A DNA stretch of 64,000 nucleotides, taken from CAZPHU01 sp964419255. GTDB taxonomy: Bacteria; Fibrobacterota; Chitinivibrionia; Chitinivibrionales; CAYFVL01. Where the stretch lies: positions 1 through 64,000 of the forward strand of contig CAYQOU010000005.1 of assembly GCA_964419255.1 (NCBI GenBank), in the 5' to 3' direction. The notes beneath the pieces were generated by a model. The model searched no databases, had not been told where the DNA came from, and saw only the letters and a list, made by a program, of their open reading frames with translations. The translations under genes and the position numbers were made by a program. Below are positions 25,605 through 33,627 of the stretch, piece after piece (within the stretch, counting starts at the first letter, position 1; every line of letters begins with the position of its first letter).

Positions 25605-27146
25605 TCACAGATAGTCGTTAAACGTCTCGTCACGATCCTCTTTCCAGGCCATCAGTCGTCTTGTGCGGCTTGGGTGTTTGAGTTTACTGAGTGCCTTGGT
25701 TTCAATTTGGCGAACCCTCTCGCGGGAGATTTTAAAGGCTTCCCCGATCTCCTTGAGCGTCTTGATACGACCATCGTCCAGGCCGAATCGCATGATTACG
25801 ATCTCCCGTTCCTTCGAATCAAGCGAGTCCAGAACTTCTGAGATGCTGTCACGCAACCCCATCAAAGATACCCGCTGGGACGGGTTTTCGGCCTTAGTAT
25901 CCTCGATATACTCACCTATAGTTGAATTTCCCTCGCTGCCAACCTCCATATCAAGCGAGATGGGCTCCATCGAATATTCAAGCGCCATCTGTACCTTTGA
26001 GACACTGCATTTGAGTTTTTCGGCGATTTCCTCTGCTGAGGGTTCATAGCCATATTCAAGAACACATTTGCGGCAATAACGAAGAGTCTTGTTGACAAGA
26101 TCAAGTGTGTTTGCAGGGATACGAATAGTTTTTGCTTTGTCGTTAATAGCACGGGAAATCGCCTGACGAATCCACCAGGTGGCATAGGTGCTGAATTTGT
26201 AGCCTTTGCGGTAATCGAAATTCTCAACCGCTTTTATGAGTCCTCGGTTACCCTCCTGAATCAGGTCGATTATTTCCATTCCTTTGAGCATGTACTTTTT
26301 GGCGATGCTGACCACCAGACGCACATTTGCTTCGATAATCGCGCATTTTGCCTGATCGCGCATCTCTTCCCAGTATCGGAAATCTTCCAGATGCTTGCTT
26401 GCCGGCACACTCTCGTAGTGTTTTTTATACCTGTCGAGGATGTGTTGCACCTGTTTAGCATTGAGTTTCAATTCGCGGCACATCTCAACGACACTTAACT
26501 GGATGTTATCCAGTTTCTCCTGCTGATTTTCTTTCTGCTCTTTGCTCTCTGCAGACTTAATGCCTTCTTTGGCCTGCAGAGCCATGGTATTCTTACGTTT
26601 GATCTGAGAAATCGAGCGCAGGAACTGTTTACGAAGATTTTCGTAATCTTCCTCCGTTTCGTATTGCTCCTCTTCCACCTGAAAGACATCCATGCACTCA
26701 AGTTCGTTGGCCTTGAGTTCTTCGCCGATACGAAAAAGACTTTCCATTGCGATTTGGGAGCGGAAGGCCATTTCAAACAATTTACTCTGTGCATATTCCA
26801 TCTGACGAGCATACTGTGCCTCCTGTCCGCGAGAAAGCAGCGGTACACGCCCGACCGTGTTAAGATACACCCAGGTAGGATCAGAATAGCGCGCCTGCCC
26901 CTTCTGAGGCAAAGCGCCCTTTCTCATGCGCCGCTGAGTTGCCTGCCCGCGACGATCACGAACGAAGGTGTTTACGGGAATGTCCTGATCACGGAGCATC
27001 TTTTCCAGCTGCTCACGTTCTTCAGGCGTAACGGCCAGCTCTTTGATCTGGATTTCAGAGACAAATCCCTGAAGAGCACCGAGCTTTTTCAGCCGTTGAA
27101 CTTTTTTTTCGACAGACAGAGACTGAGCTTGTTCTTTTTTTACCAT
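25605..27146 (-). CDS. rpoD: Primary sigma factor, sigma-70 family
   Basis: This is the principal RNA polymerase sigma factor of 513 residues. The N terminus resembles region 1.1. Region 1.2 is at DPTWVYLNTVGRVPLLS, followed by an acidic non-conserved segment. Region 2 is clear with DLIQEGNRGLIKAVENFDYR and GYKFSTYATWWIRQAI, and region 4.2 ends TLKEIGEAFKISRERVRQIE. Region 3.0 reads KTIRIPANTLDLVNK, where most primary sigmas have RIPVHM, a small divergence. It overlaps the end of dnaG by seven bases, so it is translated from the same message. The macromolecular-synthesis operon here lacks rpsU. Confidence 0.96.
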   Translation of the reverse strand: MVKKEQAQSLSVEKKVQRLKKLGALQGFVSEIQIKELAVTPEEREQLEKMLRDQDIPVNTFVRDRRGQATQRRMRKGALPQKGQARYSDPTWVYLNTVGRVPLLSRGQEAQYARQMEYAQSKLFEMAFRSQIAMESLFRIGEELKANELECMDVFQVEEEQYETEEDYENLRKQFLRSISQIKRKNTMALQAKEGIKSAESKEQKENQQEKLDNIQLSVVEMCRELKLNAKQVQHILDRYKKHYESVPASKHLEDFRYWEEMRDQAKCAIIEANVRLVVSIAKKYMLKGMEIIDLIQEGNRGLIKAVENFDYRKGYKFSTYATWWIRQAISRAINDKAKTIRIPANTLDLVNKTLRYCRKCVLEYGYEPSAEEIAEKLKCSVSKVQMALEYSMEPISLDMEVGSEGNSTIGEYIEDTKAENPSQRVSLMGLRDSISEVLDSLDSKEREIVIMRFGLDDGRIKTLKEIGEAFKISRERVRQIETKALSKLKHPSRTRRLMAWKEDRDETFNDYL

Positions 27147-28936
27147 CCAGTTTCCAACTCTTTCAGATCCAAGGAGATCTTTTTTTGATGTTCGAGAAGT
27201 TGTTGTTTTCTGTGGAGATCACTTTCGATTTTCAATTTTGCAGTAATGCAACGCATACATCCTTTCAAATACTTCTTCTGCAGCTTCTTCAACGTGTGTT
27301 GAAGTTCGATTTCCGCGTTCTCCAAATACCCGTCCTGTTTCATAGTGATATGTGATAGAACCTGTCGGGCATTTTCATCAGATGTACGATCTATTACACT
27401 TGCGAGTGTTGAGTCAGAGTTGTAGGCAGTAAGTATACTAGAATATAATTCTCTGGAGAAGCTATCCGTAAGGGTCTCAGGCGAAATCCGCTCCATTGCA
27501 GCCTCCACCAGAGACGGATTATTCACCAACAGCATGATGAAATGCCCTTCGATCGTCGAAAGATACCTTCCGACATTTACCAGAGGTTGTTGCAAAGCAG
27601 ACGGCTGATCGGTTACGTTTCTTCTGATGCTCTCCTGGCGGGCCACTTTATACACCAACTGTTCTGATACTCCCAAACGCTCAGCTACCGTTTTAATATA
27701 TTCGGCTTTAACGATAGAATCGCCAGTCGACTCAATAAGCGGCTTTATTTCCTGCACAATTTTGGACTTGCTCTGCGGAGTCGATACGCCGTGTGTGGAT
27801 AACAAATCCTCCAGGACAAATACAAAACCACTTACCGCATTATCTGCCTGTTTGAGAAACTCTTCGGCTCCTTTTTGCTGTACATACGTATCGGGATCGT
27901 GCTCGGATGGAAGCAACAGCACACGCACATCCAGATTAAGCGGACTCAAAATGTGAACCGCCCGTATCGCAGCCCGCCGCCCTGCACTGTCACCATCAAA
28001 AACAAGTACGATGCGCTGAGCAAACCGTCGCATCATCTGCCCGTGCTGTTCGGTAAGGGCGGTACCGGATGTTGCCACAGAGTTTCGGATTCCGGCCTGA
28101 TACAAAGACAATACATCCATGTACCCTTCCACCACCAGAAGAGTACCGCTCTGCTTTACCGCCTGACGTGCTGTATGCATTCCATACAGCGTTCTGCTTT
28201 TATTATAGAGTGCGGTTTCGGGAGAATTGAGATATTTGGGATGATCCTCATCGGTCAGAGCCCGTCCACCAAATGCTATAGGACGACCGGCAATATCAAA
28301 AATAGGGAACATGATGCGGCCGCGAAAACGATCGTATGGCTGCGCCCCTTCATTTTTTTCTATCGCAAGACCACACGAAACGAGGCTCTGGCCGGCTATG
28401 GACTGGCCGGCCATAAAGGAAAGCAGATTACGCCACCCCTGCGGAGCATATCCAAGCTGAAAATCGCGGGCAGTCTCTCCACTTATGCCACGTTTCTTGA
28501 AATAGGCGATCGCTTCGGAGCTTTTGCGCATCATGTTGTAGAAAAACCGGGTAGCAAGCTTGTGGATTGATAGAAGTTCGGTTTTCGAAAGGCTGCCGGA
28601 TGCATCTTTGTTTTGACTGTTCTTGGTGGGCGCGCTTTGTAATTTGACGCCTGTTTCCTCTGCTGCCATCCGAATAATTTCACCAAATCCGACTCCCTCG
28701 ATTTCCATAAGAAAACCAAACACATCACCGCCCTTGCCGCATCCGAAGCAGTGGAAAATCCCCTTCCCGGGATTAACCATGAAAGAAGGTGATTTTTCCT
28801 TGTGAAAAGGACAAAGCCCCTTGTAATTCTGCCCCGAGGCTTTCAGAGAGACGTATCGCCCCACCACCTCTACAATATCGAGACGGCTTCTAATTTCTTC
28901 TTTTATGTGTTGAGATTCGTCTGTCACAGAAATCAT
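27140..28936 (-). CDS. dnaG: DNA primase
   Basis: This primase synthesises RNA primers at the replication fork. It has 598 residues. The N-terminal zinc-binding domain is CPFHKEKSPSFMV...FHCFGCGKGGD. The catalytic core has the EGYMDVLSLYQAGI and VLVFDGDSAGRRA motifs of the TOPRIM fold, and the C-terminal helical domain that binds the helicase follows. The start at 28936 gives the usual HIKEEIRSRLDIVEVVGRYV beginning. The ribosome binding site is weak. It is the first gene of the dnaG-rpoD pair. Confidence 0.97.
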   Translation of the reverse strand: MISVTDESQHIKEEIRSRLDIVEVVGRYVSLKASGQNYKGLCPFHKEKSPSFMVNPGKGIFHCFGCGKGGDVFGFLMEIEGVGFGEIIRMAAEETGVKLQSAPTKNSQNKDASGSLSKTELLSIHKLATRFFYNMMRKSSEAIAYFKKRGISGETARDFQLGYAPQGWRNLLSFMAGQSIAGQSLVSCGLAIEKNEGAQPYDRFRGRIMFPIFDIAGRPIAFGGRALTDEDHPKYLNSPETALYNKSRTLYGMHTARQAVKQSGTLLVVEGYMDVLSLYQAGIRNSVATSGTALTEQHGQMMRRFAQRIVLVFDGDSAGRRAAIRAVHILSPLNLDVRVLLLPSEHDPDTYVQQKGAEEFLKQADNAVSGFVFVLEDLLSTHGVSTPQSKSKIVQEIKPLIESTGDSIVKAEYIKTVAERLGVSEQLVYKVARQESIRRNVTDQPSALQQPLVNVGRYLSTIEGHFIMLLVNNPSLVEAAMERISPETLTDSFSRELYSSILTAYNSDSTLASVIDRTSDENARQVLSHITMKQDGYLENAEIELQHTLKKLQKKYLKGCMRCITAKLKIESDLHRKQQLLEHQKKISLDLKELETGW

Positions 28937-29383
28937 CGGTTATTTGCGCTTACAGCTTTACAGGATTTTGCAAAAATGTATTTCTCCCTTATCACAGCAT
29001 AAGAGAGAACATCTAACTCTACTTACATTACACTCAACCACATTAATCGTTCAAATTATAAAACGAAAAACTCTGCTCACATATTGCGCTCTTATTGCAG
29101 ATTCGTTCCAAATAACAAACATCCGCAATGACGACCTCGACCGGCAAAAAGATGTTTTTAACATCTAAAAGCCAAGATCTGAATTTATTCCTCTCACAAT
29201 GTCTCTCCTACTAAAATAATGTAATGCAAGCGATTTAATCATCTGATGGCCTCTCGCACCGGAAATGCAAGACATGAACGACAAGCGACATTTTTTACAT
29301 TCTTTTTATTCTGCCGTTTTACCCTCATACTCTCTGCGTTTTATATATTCTTCTTTTACCCTGTTGCTGAGGAGAGCGTGAAA
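28937..29383. other. Divergent intergenic region
   Basis: This region of about 450 bp, very AT-rich, lies between dnaG and the YjbQ-family gene. A perfect seven-base inverted repeat (AGATGTT-TTT-AACATCT, 29150-29166) could be an operator or hairpin. A frame open from 29246 into the yjbQ gene encodes a Phe-rich hydrophobic stretch that is not part of the family and is probably noncoding. Confidence 0.5.
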
Positions 29384-29800
29384 ATGGTATATGGTGAACA
29401 ACTGGCTTTTCATACAAAGGGCTTCTCAGATATTAAAGATATCACTCAGGAGGTAACCCGCATCGTATTGCAATCTGCCGTACAGCAAGGAATCGTCTGC
29501 GTATCGGCTATCGGGTCAACTGCATCGGTAACAACTATCGAGTACGAACCGGCTCTTGTGGAAGATTTTAAGGATCAGCTCGAGGCCTTTGCCCCTCATA
29601 CCATGCATTCAAGGCACTCTCAGACCTGGGGAGACGATAATGGGTTTTCACACATACGGGCAACGTTTATGGGACCATCGATATCGCTACCTATCCACGG
29701 GGGAGATGTGTTATTGGGGACCTGGCAGCAGATCATCGTGGTCGATCATGATAACCGTCCCCGTCAACGGAAAGTATTTGTACAGGTTGTCGGGGAATAG
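29384..29800 (+). CDS. YjbQ family protein (UPF0047; thiamine phosphate synthase-like)
   Basis: This 138-residue single-domain protein is of the YjbQ/UPF0047 family. Members show weak thiamine-phosphate synthase activity, and their real role is unsettled. Seen are QEVTRIVLQSAVQQGIVCVS, IGSTASVTTIEYEP, the NGFSHIRATFMGPS loop and the C-terminal LGTWQQIIVVDHDNRPRQRK. The ATG at 29384 has GAGGAG nine bases upstream. A GTG two codons earlier is possible. It is followed 50 bp later by the barrel-protein gene on the same strand. No thiamine genes are nearby. Confidence 0.92.
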   Translation: MVYGEQLAFHTKGFSDIKDITQEVTRIVLQSAVQQGIVCVSAIGSTASVTTIEYEPALVEDFKDQLEAFAPHTMHSRHSQTWGDDNGFSHIRATFMGPSISLPIHGGDVLLGTWQQIIVVDHDNRPRQRKVFVQVVGE

Positions 29801-29849
29801 AAGAAATCGATTTTTTTTTGCGTATAACTATAATCTACAGGAGGGTTGT

Positions 29850-31196
29850 ATGTTTCGTTTGTCTCTAAAAGCAGTGTTTATCACCTGCGTTGCAGCCTCG
29901 CTCAGCTTTGCCCAGAATGCACGTATTGACGCCATGGGAGGGGTAAGCGTTATCGACGATATCGGTGCGGTAACAACAGCGCCGGCCGATATGAATGATT
30001 TTAAAGATCAGGTGCAGGCGTCCAACAGCGGCGAGAGTTTCGGCCCCTATATTGGCATAAAGTCACTCGGTGACATGTTTAGTCTGGGGGTTCTGGGAAA
30101 TAACGGGCTGGTTCTGGATGAATTCTACCAAAGCGGCATAGAAACGGTAAATGACGCTCTTGAAGATGGAGCAGGATTAGCGCCTCAATTGGATTCTGAC
30201 ATGCCTCCGATTCCTCATTTACTTTTCGGATTAGATTTTGACGCTCTTACTCTTGGGTTAGATTTGTTTATTGAAATGAATCGCAGCTCATACTCTCGAG
30301 ATGCAGATGGTGACGAAACTACTGAAAAAGGCCGAGTAAGCAATGTCGGTGGCATTTTGAATGCAAACATTTCTCTTGGCGACGATATGTTGTTGTCTCC
30401 TGTGGTTGGGTTTGGCAGGCCGTCGATAAGCCAGATATCTGAAGAGCCTGATACAACCTCAAGCGAGTGGACATCTGAAAACGGACTATTTTTTACCCTT
30501 GGAACCGAGTTTGGCATGAGACTCTTGGACGCCTCTTGGTTTGTCGGCGTTTTTTGGTCACTGGAGAAATTCCGGTTTGCTGACGAGATCACAAATACTG
30601 AAGAAACAATCAATACAAATAATACCGTTAATGGTTACCTTGGTTTTACAACAAATGTACTTAACAACCTGCTATTTGCCGGCGAATACTCCTTAACTTT
30701 AGACTATAATACAGATAAGCCAAGTGATGACATTTCAAGCACCTTGACAAATGTAACCCATAGATGGGCTGCCGGATTGGAAAAGCCGGTTGAGGGTTTC
30801 TGGATTTTTGATCAGCTTATCGGCCGCGCAGGTGCATTCCTGGAATATAGTGATGATAAAGTAAGCAGCACAAATGATGACCTGGAGGTTGAAACCAATT
30901 CTAGCGGACAAGGTGATTATACCCAGGTTACGCCAACTGTTGGTCTGGGACTCAAAAAAGGGCTATTTCAGTTTGATATCGTAAGCAGTTTGACAGGCTG
31001 GACAGGTTTAGTCGCCGGCCCTCCTGTTGTCAAAGGTACCCTTACTTTAAACTTCGGCGGTGGTTCATCGGAGTCGGTGTATGAACCTACACCATCCTAT
31101 ACACCCACTCCTTCCCAGGAGCCGACACAGGAGGAGCCTGAAGAGGAAGAAGAGCCTGACGAAGAAGACGACGGCGGGACCGATTTCAGTTTCTAA
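29850..31196 (+). CDS. Outer-membrane barrel protein with acidic C-terminal tail
   Basis: This 448-residue protein has a signal peptide (KAVFITCVAASLSFAQNA). It begins ARIDAMGGVSVIDDIGAVTTAPADMNDF, resembling PorV/UPF0164-type barrels in Fibrobacterota and Bacteroidetes. The body has regular beta strands such as LHLLFGLDFDALTLGLDLFIEMN-like segments and LLFAGEYSLTLDYN. The end is odd: a Pro/Thr/Glu run (EPTPSYTPTPSQEPTQEEP), then EEEEEPDEEDD and finally DFSF. The ATG at 29850 follows CAGGAGGG. The tail may lie in the periplasm or bind cations, but this is an inference. The Asp/Thr-rich linker is unlike the other barrel proteins here. Confidence 0.75.
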   Translation: MFRLSLKAVFITCVAASLSFAQNARIDAMGGVSVIDDIGAVTTAPADMNDFKDQVQASNSGESFGPYIGIKSLGDMFSLGVLGNNGLVLDEFYQSGIETVNDALEDGAGLAPQLDSDMPPIPHLLFGLDFDALTLGLDLFIEMNRSSYSRDADGDETTEKGRVSNVGGILNANISLGDDMLLSPVVGFGRPSISQISEEPDTTSSEWTSENGLFFTLGTEFGMRLLDASWFVGVFWSLEKFRFADEITNTEETINTNNTVNGYLGFTTNVLNNLLFAGEYSLTLDYNTDKPSDDISSTLTNVTHRWAAGLEKPVEGFWIFDQLIGRAGAFLEYSDDKVSSTNDDLEVETNSSGQGDYTQVTPTVGLGLKKGLFQFDIVSSLTGWTGLVAGPPVVKGTLTLNFGGGSSESVYEPTPSYTPTPSQEPTQEEPEEEEEPDEEDDGGTDFSF

Positions 31197-31335
31197 AATA
31201 ACTGAGAGAGTTTCCTGAACGGTTGCGACGGTATTCGGTATTACCGGATACCGTCCATATCCTTTTCCTATCCCGGACAACTGGGTATCCCATCAATGCG
31301 ATCTATAGGGTCCTGCCCTCCGAGTTTCGTTTTTA

Positions 31336-31362
31336 GATTGCGATCCCGAATTGGATTTGGAT
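31336..31362 (+). repeat. Fragment of the long repeat
   Basis: GATTGCGATCCCGAATTGGA and the following TTTGGAT match the GATAGCGATCCCGATCTGGA end of the copy at 51331-51519. It ends seven bases before the dehydrogenase start codon, in the place where a ribosome binding site is expected. Confidence 0.55.
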
Positions 31363-31369
31363 TACTGAT

Positions 31370-32362
31370 ATGAAAGCACAACTCCTTCTAAAACCGAGAG
31401 AACCTCTTCAGTTTATCGATATGCCAAAGCCCGAGCCTTCTCCCGGAGAGGTTCTGGTCAGAGTGCATACCTGCGGTGTTTGCAGGACTGACTTGCATAT
31501 CGTTGATGGTGAGCTTTCTGGTCCTACCCTGCCTCTTGTTCCCGGACACCAGATTGTCGGAACAATCGAATCCCTGGGTGCGAATGTTAAAGGTTTTGCC
31601 CCGGGACAGCGCATCGGTATCCCCTGGCTGGGAAAAACCTGCGGTAGATGTAAATTCTGTACGTCCGGCCGCGAGAATCTGTGCGACAACGCCCGATTCA
31701 CCGGCTATACCCGAAACGGTGGATTTGCCGAGTACACAGTTGCCGACGCGCAATTCTGCTTTAAACTGCCGGAGGATTATCCCGACGATCAGGCGGCGCC
31801 GCTTTTGTGCGCCGGCCTTATCGGTTATCGGGCGCTGAGAATGGCCGGCTCCGCCAAAAGTATCGGATTCTACGGCTTTGGCGCCGCAGCGCATATCCTT
31901 ACGCAGGTTTCCTGCTATCAGAACCGCCGGGTATATGCATTTACCCGCCCCGGCGATCACCGGGGGCAGTCTTTTGCAAAAACACTTGGCGCATGCTGGT
32001 CGGGAGATTCGACCCAAAGACCTCCGGAAAGACTCGATGCCGCAATCATCTTCGCTCCTGTCGGAGCGCTTGTTGTGGAAGCCCTCAGAAGTGTTGATAA
32101 AGGCGGACGAGTGATCTGTGCCGGTATTCACATGAGTGATGTGCCCTCTTTTCCCTACAACCAACTCTGGGAAGAGCGCAGCATCTGTTCGGTTGCAAAT
32201 CTAACCAGAAAGGATGGTGACGAATTTCTGGGGATCGCTCCTAAAATCCCCGTTCACTCCACCGTACATTTGTTCCCTCTGGAGCAGGCCAACGATGCAC
32301 TCGATACTCTCAGGCAGGGACTGGTCGATGGTGCGATCGTCCTTCGCATTTCTGAGCCCTGA
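31370..32362 (+). CDS. Zinc-dependent alcohol dehydrogenase family protein
   Basis: This medium-chain dehydrogenase/reductase has 330 residues and oxidises an alcohol or reduces an aldehyde with NAD(P)H. It has the catalytic-zinc Cys in HTCGVCRTDLH, the four-Cys structural-zinc loop (CGRCKFCTSGRENLC), and a Rossmann segment starting at GFYGFGAAAH, where the usual GxGxxG is GFGAAA. The normal GHE motif after the first Cys reads PGHQIVG, as in a subgroup of this family. Substrate is unknown. No ribosome binding site is seen apart from the GGATTTGGAT of the repeat fragment just upstream. It stands alone before the DUF1848 gene. Confidence 0.9.
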   Translation: MKAQLLLKPREPLQFIDMPKPEPSPGEVLVRVHTCGVCRTDLHIVDGELSGPTLPLVPGHQIVGTIESLGANVKGFAPGQRIGIPWLGKTCGRCKFCTSGRENLCDNARFTGYTRNGGFAEYTVADAQFCFKLPEDYPDDQAAPLLCAGLIGYRALRMAGSAKSIGFYGFGAAAHILTQVSCYQNRRVYAFTRPGDHRGQSFAKTLGACWSGDSTQRPPERLDAAIIFAPVGALVVEALRSVDKGGRVICAGIHMSDVPSFPYNQLWEERSICSVANLTRKDGDEFLGIAPKIPVHSTVHLFPLEQANDALDTLRQGLVDGAIVLRISEP

Positions 32363-32585
32363 GCTAACTTTTGCCCCCAGAATCGAGTCCGTCAGAACCG
32401 GAGAATAAAAAACAAGAAATCTGGATACAAAAACGCGTGCAGAGATAACTATGACAACAAAGCGCGCGCAGGACTTCCTCCTTTCCGCTTCGGTTCATCG
32501 GAAGAAACGGAGGATGTCGTCGAATATAGAATTTAGACAATCGTAATATTGGGCTGGTTTCTATATCAACGCTATTTCTAAGCTT

Positions 32586-33416
32586 ATGACCGGGACTAAA
32601 CCACAATACATTTCAGCATCGCGGAGAAACGATTTCCCGCGTTTCCACTACAACCGGTTCTATGAGGCATTGCAACAGGGAGCTATCACCTATGATGGCG
32701 GCTATGGCCGATCATACACTGTCTCCCTGAAACGGGAGGACGTGCTTGGATACCTTTTCTGGTCAAAGGATTTTAAACCGTTCATCACCCATGCCGCATT
32801 CGATCGCTTCTTTGAGGAGAATAATGCCCTTTTTCATTTCACTATAAACGATATGCCCGCGCTTGAGCCGCATGTTCCATCACTAAAAGACAGGTTTAAA
32901 ACCCTGGAGCTTCTATGCAAACGCGTCACCCCCGAAAGGGTGTGCTGGCGTTTTGACCCGGTATGTAAATATGTTTCCAATGATGGGAATGTTATGCTGA
33001 ACGTGGCGCCATTTTTTAACATGCTTTCCCGGATCAGACAGCTGGGAGTCACTCGATGTTATTTTTCATTCATCACAGCCTACGCCAAACTGAACAAACG
33101 AAACACGACATTTTTATCATTTACCGATGATGAGAAAACCACGATTGCCTGCGAGATGCTGGATGCAGCCAACCAGCACGATATCAGCTTATATAATTGC
33201 TGTAATCCTGAGATTCTTTCGATGGTACCTGGTATCAAAAAAGCATCCTGTGTCGATGAGAAGCTGTTGCGACACACCGACAGGTTCGAGCGCCATGTTG
33301 CGCTCCGCTCCAAACCTACCCGCCAGGGCTGTGGATGCTATGAAAGCCGCGATATCGGCTCGTACTCACCGGCATGTCCTCACGGATGCATGTACTGCTA
33401 TGCCAACCCGGCATAG
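32586..33416 (+). CDS. DUF1848 family protein
   Basis: This 276-residue protein of the DUF1848 family is of unknown function. The family start is ISASRRNDFPRFHYNRFYEAL, followed by a Cys-free middle with WSKDF and VCWRFDPVCKY and a beta/alpha pattern like a TIM-barrel or radical-SAM-like protein. The end carries CGCYESRDIGSY and CPHGCMYCYAN, a Cys cluster suited to binding an iron-sulphur cluster or zinc. The CxxCxYC end is reminiscent of radical SAM enzymes, although the position at the C terminus is unusual. It is separated by 220 bp from the alcohol dehydrogenase and may be its own unit. Confidence 0.88.
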   Translation: MTGTKPQYISASRRNDFPRFHYNRFYEALQQGAITYDGGYGRSYTVSLKREDVLGYLFWSKDFKPFITHAAFDRFFEENNALFHFTINDMPALEPHVPSLKDRFKTLELLCKRVTPERVCWRFDPVCKYVSNDGNVMLNVAPFFNMLSRIRQLGVTRCYFSFITAYAKLNKRNTTFLSFTDDEKTTIACEMLDAANQHDISLYNCCNPEILSMVPGIKKASCVDEKLLRHTDRFERHVALRSKPTRQGCGCYESRDIGSYSPACPHGCMYCYANPA

Positions 33417-33462
33417 CCTTTTCTTACCCCCCTCCACTTGTTCGTCATGGCATTTTGCTGAG

Positions 33463-33503
33463 TCGAGTGATTTTCTCGCGGCGACAGGTGCAAAATCGCT
33501 CGA
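33463..33503. repeat. Dispersed repeat copy 5 forming a hairpin
   Basis: TCGAGTGATTTTCTCGCGGC and the following GA match the core. Here it is followed eight bases later by AAAATCGCTCGA, the inverted copy of its first 12 bases (one mismatch), so the pair can fold into a stem of about 12 bp. Confidence 0.6.
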
Positions 33504-33561
33504 TTCATGGTTTCGAAAAAAAAGCATATACACAGAAAAGGGACTTTTCTAAGGCCTCACG

Positions 33562-33596
33562 AAAAAAGGCCGGACCATGCCCGACCTTTTTCTTTT
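33562..33596. terminator. Terminator between convergent genes
   Basis: The stem AAAAAAGGCCGG against CCGACCTTTTT (one mismatch) is followed by CTTTT on the plus strand and A-rich on the other side. It lies between the DUF1848 gene and the convergent barrel-TPR gene. Confidence 0.65.
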
Positions 33597-33627
33597 ATCC
33601 TCATCTTGGATTTTTTGTCGTTACTCT

